From Chimonanthus salicifolius (Eukaryota; Streptophyta; Magnoliopsida; Laurales; Calycanthaceae), in contig CM023540.1 of assembly GCA_013350335.1 (NCBI GenBank), positions 49,892,552 through 49,956,551 on the forward strand: DNA of 64,000 bases, in the 5' to 3' direction. The notes below the pieces were generated by a model. The model saw only the letters and a program-made list of their open reading frames with translations, was not told the DNA's origin and searched no databases. The stretch's first letter is position 1. Each line of letters begins with the position of its first letter. The position numbers and the translations under genes are program-made. Below, piece after piece: positions 11,286-24,200 of the stretch.

Positions 11286-12157
11286 AACAATGTCATGCCC
11301 AACCCGGAAGCGAGCCTGAAACGCGAATATATATTTTTTTTAAACAAAACAATCCAAGATAACAAGTCCATGAGTTTTGGGCTGAAAACAAGCCCAAAGG
11401 AAATGCCTCACAGGCTTATATGGATTACATAAGAGATCCAAAAGCATAGGATATCATAAATCAATTTAAAACAAAATTTAGCTTGAGCAATCGATCACCT
11501 GAGCGACAGATCGCTCAGAGCACTCTCTGAAAACTTATTGCTCTCTGGTCCGATCACCACTAGCCATGAGAGATCGATGGTATGTCGACTGACATTTTTA
11601 TATTCATTCACGCGTTGATGGTCAACTGACCTCTTCTATCAGTTGTGTATCAGTCGATTGATGGTCAACTGATACTTCCAGAGAATGACTGTATTTTTGT
11701 CGATCGACTGATTGACCTGGATTTGCTTATTTCAGTTCAAATTTCACTCTACATTTACACACTTTACATATTGAGTTCATTTAACCCAATATAAATCTAC
11801 AATGCAAGGGTGAGACACAATAAGTATCTTGATCAAGCTGAGGCACTAATGCTCTTAGTTGCCTACGTACTACATAGTGGATCAAATCAGCCGTAGTTCA
11901 GTAATTCTTTGACATACCGAGGTATCCACCAATTTTCAAAATAGAAAATATACATAATTTTAACACAAAATACTTAGAATATAATGGCATACCTTACAAC
12001 TTGTTTCTTCCACACACACACCCATGTGTACTCTCACAACCATATACATTTTATACATGTATATATATAACTCATACATGCATATGTAAACTCACACATG
12101 CATTTTTAACTCATACATGCATACTGCCTTCTTCTCATGCACCATGTTTTCCTTCCA

Positions 12158-12262
<105 letters not shown>

Positions 12263-13417
12263 GTGTCAAGGTTTTTTGCAATCTTATACACTGAGGTATC
12301 CCACTCAACCTCAATTGTGTAAATCCAGGGTATCCCAATCAACACTGTCGAGGAATCCCACTCATCCTCAACTGTGCAGGTCCACGGTATCCACTCATCC
12401 TCGAATGCATTGTAATGACGGCATACAACCGATGCATATGAATGTGACCTAACGATCCATGACAACACACTTGTCAATGCATGAAAAGGCATTTACTGAA
12501 AACACAAACCATAAACATGATTTACCTAGATTTTACTCCATGTACCCTTCCACCGGGCTTCATACTGGAGTACACTTAACATCCACTTGTTAGTAGTTTT
12601 GGTTTACTAACACAGAACATTCAGTCACTTGCATAACTAGTTAATACAAGATAACTCACATGCAGATATAAATAACCCAAGCATTCACTTATAAACTTAT
12701 ATTCAAGACATGAATTATTTTCATTTACCACTTACCACAAATTTTCTCCATATACTCATTTCCACAAGGCTACACAAAGGACATACACGTACCATCCACT
12801 GGTATTGATCTAAGTTAACCAACCTAGAGAAAACACATCATTAGGTTACCGAGATCTTGGGTCCTGGTTTGAGACCTCGTCCTTCGAGACCTCAGAATGC
12901 ACATTCTAGACCTCATAAAACAGAGTACTCCAATGCACTCAGTTTCCTTTATCACTCACAGTTCACCGGGATCTTGACTTTGTGCCGAGACCTTGTGTTC
13001 TGTACCGAGACCTTGAATTGAGTGCCGAGATCTCGGACAACAGAGAACAGTCCGAGTTTGAGATTTCTATCTCTTCTCGGTTTGCATTCATAACCACAGT
13101 GAAATAAATCACAGTTGAGTCTTCTCGCCTTCCCTAGCCTGACTTATTCACCAGAGGTTTTGAACATCGACATCTACTGAGAATCAACTCCACTTGAAAA
13201 CCCATGAAATCTTCCATAATCGCCTTTATTGGGCGATGGAAATAGAGGAAGAACAAGGAAAGAGAGGGAACAAATGGGAGAGAGAGAAGAGCCCCCCCCC
13301 CTTTCCCCCCTCCCCCTTTTTCCCCTCCCCTCTCAACCTCATCTTCTCCCATTCTCCCTTCTTCCTTCATCTCCCAACCTCTATTTATAGAAAATTAAGA
13401 CTTAGGGCCCAAGTCTT

Positions 13418-13560
13418 ACATCACATCAGGTCACATTACATCACTTCACTTTATGTCACATCACATCACTCAATCACATCACTTTATGTCACATCACATA
13501 AACTCAATCACATCACATCACATCACATCAATCACATCACATCAACTCAAATTATATCAA
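13418..13560. repeat. CATCA-type pentanucleotide-rich tract
   Basis: Imperfect repeats of ACATCAC and CAATCACATCAC over about 140 bp near the right end of the solo LTR, downstream of its TATA-like box. Confidence 0.85.
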
Positions 13561-13812
13561 ATTACAAATAATTCAAATTTGGAGATTAAGCAACACAGAT
13601 AACTTTTAGAGTCTTTGCTGGAGAAAGTTCAGACAATTACATCTTTGTCGCTGTACTCAACGAGTCGGATCTACCGGCTTCCGGACTCGAATCGAGTCAA
13701 ACTTGGACTCTGCACAAAGCCCACCCCCTAATTAGATTAACGGACTACAACACCAGTAATGATCATAAGTCACCTTATTAGTCACTAAACATGGTTAGAG
13801 TATCACAAACAA

Positions 13813-14400
13813 GTTACCCAATTTCATCAATAAGCTATCATGAAAGAGAAATATTTAATGCTGCTGTTGCTGTATGTATTTTAATATTATTAGGATATTT
13901 TTATTTTATTTTTTTACATCATTTTTTCAAATTAATCTCATAAATTATGTTATTTGAATCATATCTATTAGCTGTGATGTTATATTTAAAAAAAATTACG
14001 TTAAAAATTATATTATATTTTTATAATATAAAACTAAAATATGAATAATTGAATTTAGACAGAGATTTTAAAGTCATTTTTAAAAATGTTATTTTAAAAT
14101 TCAATCATTTTCTTGACTTTACAAATGGAAAAATATATTTTAAAATAGTTTCTTATATTTAAATAATTTAAGTCACTTGTAAATTTCATAAAAGGATACA
14201 TGTGTCTCTTTTTAAAAAAACTGCCCGGCCCACAACCGCGAGTGGGGAAAAAGAAGGCGTCGGACTAGCAACACACGAACAAAATCCTAAACATGTCTGC
14301 CCTTGCATGGTCCGCGCGTGGATGAAGTTTGAATCGCAATTGGGAACAGTGGAAATCCCACGAACGACACATCCAAGACTTGAAAGTGGGAACGTTTGAA
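13813..14400. other. Formin upstream region
   Basis: AT-rich to 14200, then mixed sequence up to the CT-rich presumed leader of the formin. I see no reading frame worth calling. The promoter should lie in this stretch, but I could not fix a TATA box. Confidence 0.35.
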
Positions 14401-14479
14401 ATCTGTCTTTTTTGGCCAACATAAAATGGTAATTTCTTTCAATCTTACTCACAGAAACCGGCGAGAATTTCTAACCCGC

Positions 14480-15198
14480 ACTCTTCATTTTTTCCCTCTT
14501 CTCTTGTACTTCCCTACTCTCAGAAAACAAAATTCATCCAAAACCCTTTTGGCCTTCCAGGTAAGTTGCAAATGCCGTATACAAAGTTCCCTCGAATTTG
14601 TTTCCATTTTCAGCTGCCAATTTGGGCTTTATTTAAATTTCTTCTTGCATTTTCATTAGCTTAAGTTAGGGTTTGGATGTCTGTTCAGATGGCGAGATGG
14701 GATGCATCTAAACATGCTTTAGATCTCTTTATTTGTTCCTGTTTTAGGCAATGACAGCAGTGCCGTTGTGTGTTCTCTTCCTGGGAGCTTGGGGGGGGTG
14801 GGTGCAAGAATAGATTATCATTTGTCCCTTTTGATATCCCTTCTTGTGATTTGAAGTGCATCAAACTGCACCTTGATTGCCTCTATATATTTTTGCAATG
14901 GGCAACAATTGCTTGTTCGGTCATGATATCCAATTTTAGTTGTGATTTATGGTGCCTCAAGTGCCTTTATTTGTTTGTGCAGTGGCTAAGAATTTAGTTG
15001 CCTTGTTGTTCTAAATTCTAATTTTATAATTATGTTACATCTAGATTTTTGTATGCAGCGTTAATCAAGGTAATGGTTCGTGGTCATTATGATGTGTGGC
15101 TTTATACTGTGATGTTGGTTGGATTATCAGCCCGTGCATGTAGTTGCAACGTATCACGTTGCATTTGAGACAGTGGTGGAAGTGCATCATTTTACAAA
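14480..15198 (+). promoter_or_regulatory. Formin 5' leader with probable 5'UTR intron
   Basis: A CT-rich leader (about 14480-14560) ends at a consensus donor TTCCAG|GTAAGTTG (GT at 14561). A plausible acceptor GTATGCAG ends at 15058, giving a roughly 500-bp 5'UTR intron before the ATG at 15199. Other AGs in the stretch could serve as acceptors. A short upstream ORF (15073-15168) would remain in the spliced leader. Confidence 0.5.
15073..15168 (+). other. Candidate upstream ORF, 31 codons
   Basis: ATG at 15073 to TGA at 15166, just after the likely 5'UTR acceptor and 30 bp before the formin start. If the leader is spliced as proposed, this uORF could lower translation of the formin. The peptide is not recognisable and no conservation can be judged here. 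Confidence 0.3.
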
Positions 15199-15271
15199 AT
15201 GACCATCTTCAGCAGATTCTTTTATAAAAGACCCCCTGATGGCTTGCTGGAATTTGTTGAGAGGGTTTATG
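15199..15271 (+). CDS. FH14: Formin exon 1 (start codon, PTEN-like N-term)
   Basis: Encodes MTIFSRFFYKRPPDGLLEF and onward to ERVY. The donor is TTATG|GTAAGG and the exon ends in phase 1. It is too short for ordinary ORF finding, but its join to exon 2 restores YVFDSCF exactly. Confidence 0.93.
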
Positions 15272-18200
15272 GTAAGGGATCTTATTTACTACTGTCACTA
15301 TTGCTATTATTTACTTATTGATTTATTTGTCTATGAGATACTCTCAATTCAAGCACGTTTACTTACAAAATGTTGCATATGCTTGGATGCTGTTTGCAGT
15401 TTTCGATTCGTGCTTTTCCACAGAGGTTTTACCGGACGGAATGTACCATATTTACTTGCATGAAATCATAACTGATCTCCATGAAGAATTCCCGGATTCT
15501 GATTTTCTTGCCTTTAATTTTAGAGAAGGAGAGAAGAAAAGCCAGTTTGCAGAAATTCTGTGTCAATATGACGTTATGATCTTGGATTATCCACGGCAAT
15601 ATGAAGGATGCCCCCTTCTTCCTCTATCCCTCGTACAACACTTCCTTCGTGTAAGTGAGAGTTGGTTGTCTCAAAGGAATCAGCAGAACATCATTCTGCT
15701 TCACTGTGAGAGGGGAGGTTGGCCACTCTTGGCATTTCTTCTAGCTTCCTTTCTAATTTACAGAAAACTCTACAGTGGTGAGCAGCGAACTCTGGAGATA
15801 GTTCATCGTGAGGCTCCGAAAGGATTTTTAAAGCTTCTATCACCTTTAAATCCATTCCCATCACAGCTTCGTTATTTGCATTATGTTGCTAGGAGGAATA
15901 TATCTCCCGAATGGCCACCTGCCGAGCGAGTCCTTTCTCTAGATTGTCTCATCCTTCGAGCCATTCCAAGCTTTGATTCACAAAATGGGTGCAGACCAAT
16001 AATACGTGTTTTTGGTCAAAATCTCCAAAGTAGGGGTGGTGTTTCAACTCAAATGCTCTTCTCTATGCCCAAGAAGAGAAAATCTCTAAGACACTATCGG
16101 CAGGTATACGATTTACTATGTGAATGATGATATGTATAGTTACCTTTTTCTTTATAGTTTATCCTATGAACCTGTAGATGATCTCTTGTTGCAGGTCGAC
16201 TGTGATGTGATAAAAATTGATCTCCAATGCTTGGTTCAAGGAGATGTGGTGCTGGAGTGCCTTCACTTGGACTTGGATCCAGAGAGGGAAGTTATGATGT
16301 TTCGCATAATGTTCAATACTGCTTTTATTAGGTCCAATATACTGATGTTGAACTGTGAGGATTTGGACACTCTGTGGGATTCAAAGAAGAGATATCCTAA
16401 AGGTTTTCGAGCGGAGGTGAATATTTGCTAGAGTTTGTTGGGAAATGAAAAGATATAATGCAATATTCAATTATTCATTCTTCTAACTCTAAGTTTCTGA
16501 CTTTAGGTTCTATTTGGTGATGTGGAGAGCGTTTCCACTCCTAGAGCTCCAACTACAACATTTGATAGTGAGAAGGGTGGTTTGCCAATTGAAGCCTTTT
16601 CCAGGGTTCAAGAGCTTTTCAGTGGTGTTGAATGGGTTGATAGTGGTGGTGATGCTGCTTTGTGGCTACTCAAACAAGTGTCAGCAAATGCTTTACAAGA
16701 GAAGATTGAAAAACTTATTTTAAGTGATGTGAAAGAGCTGTCGAGAATGCAAAGCAAAGGGAGTATAAATACATCACCTTTTGACTCTGAAGATGAAAAA
16801 GACGAATATAAAACTACCGATTCTATTGCTTCCTCTGAACCTGAAAAGATTCTAAATGGTAACATTACACTACAATTTGTGAATTTCCTTGATGTTCCTT
16901 CAATATAAAATTCTAAATTTTGATTTGTTGGTGATTTTGCAGATCAAGATTTTGATATATCAAGTGATGTGAACCTTGCAGATAATGCTCAATTCATTTA
17001 TCCGACTTCGCTAGAGCAAAATTCCATGACTGATGCTCCTTGTCATGCCGATATAATGCCATCGTTAAGTCAAGAGAGTGGACCAAAATCTTCACTTCCT
17101 CAAACTTTAACTCCAAATGTTGTTATTATTCCTCCACCACCTCCACCTCCTACTATTCAGACTTCTGGATTATTGATTGGAGTCTCACATGTGGCTACTA
17201 ATTCTAGTGTTGTTACGCCCCCCCCACCTCCGCCCCCCCCTCCACCTCCGCTACCTCTTCATTCAAGCAAAAGTGTGTCCCCTTTGTTATGTCCATTCTC
17301 ACCGCCACCCCCTCCACCGCCACCACCACCACCTCCTCCCTTCACTACATCTAGCGTAAGTCAAATTTCTGCACACTTGCCTCCATCCCCGTCTCCTATT
17401 AATTTGGGCAAGGGTGTTACACCACCACCACCACCACCACCTCCACCTCCTTTACCACCTTCAATGTCATCATCTATTAAAGCTGCTCCACATCCACTTC
17501 CAATGCCGTCGTCATCACCACCATCTCCACCTACATTCCCTCCTAGCAAAGGCACACCACCACCACCACCACCACCACCACCACCCCCACCCCCCTTAGC
17601 TTCAAGTAGTAGGGCTCCACCTCCGCCGCCAGCATCACCTCAATTTTCTTCTACATCAAAAGCATGCTCTTCTCCCTCTCTTCCATCTACAAATTTTGCT
17701 CTAGGTACTTCACCCATGCCATCATCTACTGTTTCCAATCAAGGTCCTCCACCACCTCCACCTCCACCTCCACCTCCTCCAGTAGTTTCTGGTAAAGGCC
17801 TTCCACCTCCACCACCCCTACCACATGTTGTTGCTATTGGTAAAGTTCCACCACCACCTCCACCACCCCTACCACATGCTGTTGCTATTGGTAAAGTTCC
17901 ACCACCACCTCCACCACCTCTCCCTGCCACATCCAATAGAGGTCCTCCACCTCCTCCACCTCCTCCTAGTTCTAGTCATGGTGCTTCCCTAGTTCCTCCA
18001 CTTCCATCTGAACTTGCTAAGAAAGGTCCAACTCCACCACCACCAGTACCACCACTGCAAGCACCAAAGCCTCCTGGTGCTGTGCCCCCCCCTCCACCAC
18101 CTTTGCATGGAGGAAATCGTGGTAGCCAACTAGGTCCACCTCCCCCTCCTGGAGCAAAAGTCTCTAGTGCCCCAACGCCTCCTCCACCATCTATTGGAAA

Positions 18201-21200
18201 GGGTAGGGCTTCACTAGGACCCACTTCTTTAAATGCTGGTAGAGGTCGCGGATCTACAACTCCTGGACCTAAAAAAGCTTCATTGAAGCCATTACATTGG
18301 GTGAAGGTTACTCGAGCTTTGCAAGGAAGTCTATGGGCTGATTCTCCGAAGGAAGATAATCAATCAAAGTATGCAAGTAGAGCATATGGTGCCTTTAAAA
18401 TTCAGAGATTTTTTTCCCTTATTGTTACTTTAGATGTCAGAAGGTAATAACTTATGAGCTGCAAGGTGGAAATGATGGAGAAACAGAAGCATTGTTAATG
18501 TGTTCTCATTTCCTGGGCCACCATAAACATTTTGTGTAACTCAATACCATAGGCCTGCCAAAATTATTAGGGGAGCTATAATTTGTTGCACAATACTACA
18601 TTTATTGGAAATGCTGCTTTTAACTTTAGACTAATTTCTTGAACATTATGTCCCTTTTGATCGCACAAAAGTTCCTTTAACCTTGTGAGATATTCATATT
18701 TAAATGCTGATTAGGTCACTATTGGTGAAACTTGTTGAATAGGGCTCCTGAGATTGATTTATCAGAACTTGAAAGTCTTTTCTCAGCTTCTGTTGCTTCT
18801 GATGGGAGTGGCACAGATAAAGGTGCAGCTCGAAAGGGTTCTAACATCAACAAACCAGAGATTGTGCACTTGGTATTCAATACATTTTACTTTTTTGTTA
18901 AAGATTTGTCCTGTTTTACTTGTTACCAGATATTGATAGACTTAAAGTTGGTTTTTTTTTTTTTTTCTCTTTTTCTGTTTGGTTTTGTTTTGAGACAGAC
19001 AAAATTATATTGTTAAGAGTGGAATTAATGTACAAACATGGCTCTATATAAGAGGATCATACAGTAACAGAACTAAAATAGGAAAAGGGAATAAAATAAA
19101 AACCAAATCCCCTTGCATCCAATTACAGAGATTCCACAAAGGCCTTGTCTCTCAAGATCAACTTTCATTGGAGAGTTTGCAAGATTGTTTGTTGACCTTC
19201 TAATCTGTCAAAAATGAATCGTTCTTTCCCTACATACCTTTCTAATGTCCCTCACTGTACTCATCGACCTGCATGGGGGTTTCTTCCTACCACTTGCCCA
19301 AGCTAAGTTTTCATAGAGTCCCCATCCTTTTTTAAGGCAATCACAAAGGAAAATAATATTGAATTAAAGGATAGAAAGTTCAACCAGGTATAAAAGCTTT
19401 ATACCGATTACCGACCACCCATACATACACTAGAATACAATGACCCCCTCCAAAATATATACAAAAGCCCATCAAAAGACATCAACAAAAAATAACACTT
19501 TCATGCTCCTTATCCATGACTTTTTTTTTTGAGCGATAACAAAAAGAAATAATATGAAAATGGAAAAGAGTACAAGAGATGGATATAAGAGACTTAAAAC
19601 TAATAATAAAAAAGAAAATAAAAAATATACCTTATGATCCCCAGAGCCCTGTAATGATAATAAATCCCAGCCTACAGAGGTCACTCTCTCAAATAAAAAA
19701 AAAAAAGCCTCCTCATGTTCCTTATCCACTCCCCATTTTGCTGAAAAATCTGCTACTCCATTAGCTGAACTTCTGACATGCGAGAATGAAACCTCCCGTC
19801 TTGAGCATAAAACCTTAATTTCCCTAGCTACTGTGACTAGTTTCCAAGGAGGACGTTTGGAACCCATTGCCAATTTAATCTCAATCGCCGAATCCCCTTC
19901 TATAACTAGCTCTTCCTGACCATAACCTGACCAAAAGACCAGTGCTCTCCTAATACCTAGTTGCTCAACCTCATTAGAATTCTTTGTGCTCACCGATTCT
20001 GAGAAGACTAAAGACAATGAACCATTGGAATCATGCAAGACCCCATCTATCCCCTCTGGCCTCGATTTTCCTTTTGATGCTCCGTCCATATTAAATTTAA
20101 ACGTTCCAGGTGGAGGTGGAGACCATCTCTCTCTTCTTACAACCTTGTTATTAAGTCCCCCACTAATGCACCCCTCCCAAGATCTATAAAAGTCTAGCAT
20201 TTGTACCCCCTAAATTTCTTACTAGCCACTAGCCAGACGCATAACCTCTATTTAGTTGTTTGGAAAATATCTTCCTCTTTGATGACTTTGTTCTCGAAGA
20301 TCCTCAAATCTCTTTCCTTTCATATGGACCACAAAATAGCCGCTTGGTATACCATGCTGTTTTCAACTTCGGACTAGCTCCCAAGGTAAACTAACTCTCC
20401 ACAATTCCTGTGCATGAGTAATTAAAGACCCAAGATATGTTGTGGGACCTACTTTTGGACACAATTGGCCAGTGGGACCCATTTCTGGACAGAATTGTCT
20501 AGAATTACTTTATTTCGGAAAGTCAACTTAGTTAGTTGTCTAACACATTGTAATTGATCATTCGCTTATTCTTTTCCTTTTTTGCCACCGTGAATGGCTC
20601 CCTTTGTATTATTTATGCTTGTAATTAATCTCTACAATTTAGAGATTATTCTCCACAATTTCTCTCTCTTCTTATTTTCCTTTTTCTTATTATTAAATTC
20701 TAAAAGATACCCCCATCACAGAGGCAAATTTGGATTACAGGTTCCTCACAACTGAGCAACTTCCAAACAGATGGTCGGCATCTTCATCCTGGCATCCGCA
20801 TAGAATACATATTTGGTCCTTATTAGAGGTCAGTATTCCCATTCTGTTAAGATCCACCTTAGAGAGTATTTTCTTTATAAGAACGTAACACGGAAAGGCT
20901 TGAACTCTTGGGGGTGCCAAACCTACCCATTCTGAGACACTACTACATCATTTGCTGTTTTATCCTTTTAATGCCAACTACCCCTGCCTTAACAAAATAA
21001 CAGCCAGATGAATCCCTAGTCCAAATACAATCATCTTCCTCCAACAATGCCTTTAACTCAACCAAGCTTCTTGCTCAAACACCTCAGATCTCTTCTAAAA
21101 CCAATCTCCCATTTGGTAACTCCCTCTTCGATTGAATAACAATCCTTCACCTTGATTTGCTTATTTCTGGCAATCCTAAAAAGCCCGAGGAAAACATCTT

Positions 21201-24200
21201 TCAAGGGTCTCAATCCTAACCATAAGTCAGTCCAAAACAATCTCTTCTCACCATTTCCGACAAGTACTCTCAACTTCTCCTTTTTTAGGCTACCCATTTT
21301 ACCTTATCCCCTGCCTATTCTCCACAGGTTTTTAGTAGAGACGATCCACTCTTTTCAACCTTGTCCGTTAAGTTCCATTCCCCTATGTTCTCCAACCCTT
21401 ATCTAGCTACCAAAACTTTCCTCTACAATGCCCCTGTTTCTCTCCCAAACTTCCAACTCCACTTGCACAACAAAGCGTGATTTCTTAGTCCTAGTGGCAC
21501 CACATCAAAACCTCTTTCAGATTTGGGTTTAACAACCTCAGACCATCCAATGAGGTGCACTGTTTTCCTGTCCTCCTTATCTCGCCACAAAAAATCTTGA
21601 ACATTTGTTCCAGCTTATTAACAATCCCCTTGGGCATTTCAAGGATTGACATGAAATATAAGGGAAGATTAGCCATGGTTTATTTAATAAGGGTAAGGTT
21701 GCCTCCTACTGATAAATAATTCCTCCCTCGGTTTGCTAGCCTCTTCTCTACTTTTTCCACTATTAGGGCCCAAAACCTCATAGATCTAGTGTTCCCTCCA
21801 ACTGGCAAGCCAAGGTAGGTGAATGGAAGCCTTCCAACATCACACCCTAACTTGTTTGCTAACCTAGTAAGAAGATTTATACAACCCAAAACAAATAAAA
21901 CCAAAATACAAAAGAAACCCCGAAGAGTACCCCTATCGTCAACACAAAAATTACATTAAAAACAACAGCCCCTTCACATCCCACATCCGATAGCTCAAGT
22001 CCTTATGTCATGATCAATTGGAAATTAAGTGTCTCCTTTTAAGACGAAGGAAATTGACTGCTTCCTTGATTCAAAGTGAATTTTGTCCATGTGGTGATGG
22101 AGGCAAATGGATTATTGAACAACGGTGCCATGGCTGTTAAAAATCTTAAGATTTATGATTTGAATCTTATGACATGATACAATTTTAAAGAAAATGATCT
22201 GGATCTTATGATACGATACGATTTTTTAAGAAATTTACAATTTTTGTTATTTAATGTTAATTTTACCAAAATATGAATTCTTCTTTATCAATCCGAGTCA
22301 ACTTTCAAAACATTAGTCTCGTAAGCCATCCATGATCACTTGTAATTAGCAGGCCACATAAATAACATTCGTTTTGTAATCTTGAATGGTGTTTACATAA
22401 ATGACAAACAAGTTTCATATATGATAATCCCATAATTTTTTTGTCATGTTATCAATAATGTTTTAAATATGAATCTTTCAAAAAAAAAAAAAAAACAATG
22501 TTTTAAATATGAAATGCGTAGAATATGAAAAACTTATTTCTTACTTCTTAAATTTTTTAAAATTTTACCCTTTTCAAGAAAATAAGATTCGATACGATTT
22601 AATGATCTGAATGAGTTATGATTCAATTTTGATTTTCAAAACATTGGTTGAGCTTGAAAGAAGGGATTCTTTCGTTGATTCTTCTTTAGCAAGCATGTGA
22701 TTCGTTGATTTCCTTAAAGATTTTTATGTTTTTTTTTTGCTCCCTTTTTCTCCTCGACAAAGAGGCCATGCTATGCAGATTGCCCTTTTTCCTTTTCCTT
22801 TTCATATACGCCATGTTCTTGTCTAAAGAATGTGCAAATGGATCCTAAATATGCATCTTTCTGTATCCTTTTGATGTGCAAAAATCCTTTTTTATTAGCT
22901 CTCCATTACTCGGTTTTCTTTGGACAAAGGGATTATGTTTTGGATTAGATCATTGCTTTTTTTTTTTGATTACCAAGGTGTCCAGGCCTCTTAGAGCACC
23001 TGACTAATCCTTGGGGCATATGCAAGCCTCCTTACCCACACACACTGTGTAAATCTACAGGGAGTGGCCGTTTGGGGTAGAGTGGGAATCGAACTCAGGA
23101 CTACCATTTTTTGAGGCAGGTTCCTGGCTATCACTCCAACCCCTTCGGGTTGATTAGATCATTGCTTTTTTTTTTTTTGAATAGTATTAGATCATTGCTT
23201 TTACCGTTGGTGTTTACTTTGTTTTTTCATTTCGTTTCTACGGACCAAATAAGCTACTTATATATGTCCCCATATTGTTTTTGAAATTGAAGGCTATCCT
23301 GCTTCTGCATACACCTTACTATTTTTGACATTGGAGGATGGCCTTGAGGGCCTTACCATTATTCTTTTATTGTTTATATTTTTAAGTCTTGCTGAAAAGC
23401 TCCTTAGAAATGATTTGTAGATGTAAACTTCTCAACTTTGTTTTTCAGGTTGACTTGCGGAGAGCAAATAATTGTGAAATCATGCTTACAAAAATAAAAA
23501 TGCCCCTTCCAGATATGATTGTGAGTTCATCCTCTGTATAATGCTAAAGCCTATTTATGTATAGACTAAACTGTACTTGTTTGTATTGGTTCATTGCATA
23601 TGGATATTAGTTCGACCACTAGATGTATGCCACCTTCATCACCATAACTATTATCACCATAGCTACTTTCACCACCCTTGTTTGTGCATAAAATATTCTT
23701 ACCTTTGTCTATGGCATACTTTTGGGATCTTGCTTCATCGATATTGAATTGTTCATTGGAGCTTCGTTAATTTTACAAGGAGTTATGGTGTGTCAAGGTT
23801 CACCGAGCTTCATTAATTCTTCAAGGAGTTATGCAGAAGAGAGGGAGAGAGATACATATCGGGAAGAGGCGACGCAGAAGAGAGGGACTTCTGCTGATTT
23901 AGGGATTTGGGACCGGCTGAATGAGAGGGAGAGATTAATGAGAGACATTTTTGCTCGAGAAGTATAAAGGAGTAAGGGGCGTTTTCTTGTGGTGTTTAAA
24001 ACAAAGGAAGAAACGGCTGAGAGATAGGACTCGCTCCATATGAGAGAGGTAAAGACGCAAGGGGCATTACTTCTAGCGTTTTGAAAAGGTGAAGAAACAG
24101 AAGAGAGAGACAATTTATTGGGAATAATAATCTCAATTGGATCGGTTAACAAACTTGTGTAATCTAGGTTTATTATTATCATTTTTTTTTGTATTTAATT

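Larger units (their letters stand above)
18873..23448 (+). other. Formin intron 6, 4.6 kb
   Basis: GT-AG intron holding a 5'-truncated L1 element with a nested LTR, an ATCGTA-rich repeat, a SINE and a minimal LINE tail. The stretch 19019-19500 has no recognisable gene. Confidence 0.85.

Noticed and set aside
13420..13560. CATCA repeats as a possible CRISPR-like or satellite array
   Set aside because: A simple pentanucleotide microsatellite within an LTR; no spacers.
16608..16865. 85-codon minus frame
   Set aside because: Antisense shadow of formin exon 4, with no motif of its own.
17177..18224. Gly-rich minus frames and His-rich plus frames
   Set aside because: Shadow frames of the proline-rich FH1 exon of the formin.
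23722..23967. 81-codon plus frame in intron 7
   Set aside because: Low-complexity GA-rich sequence, no splice context and no recognisable domain.
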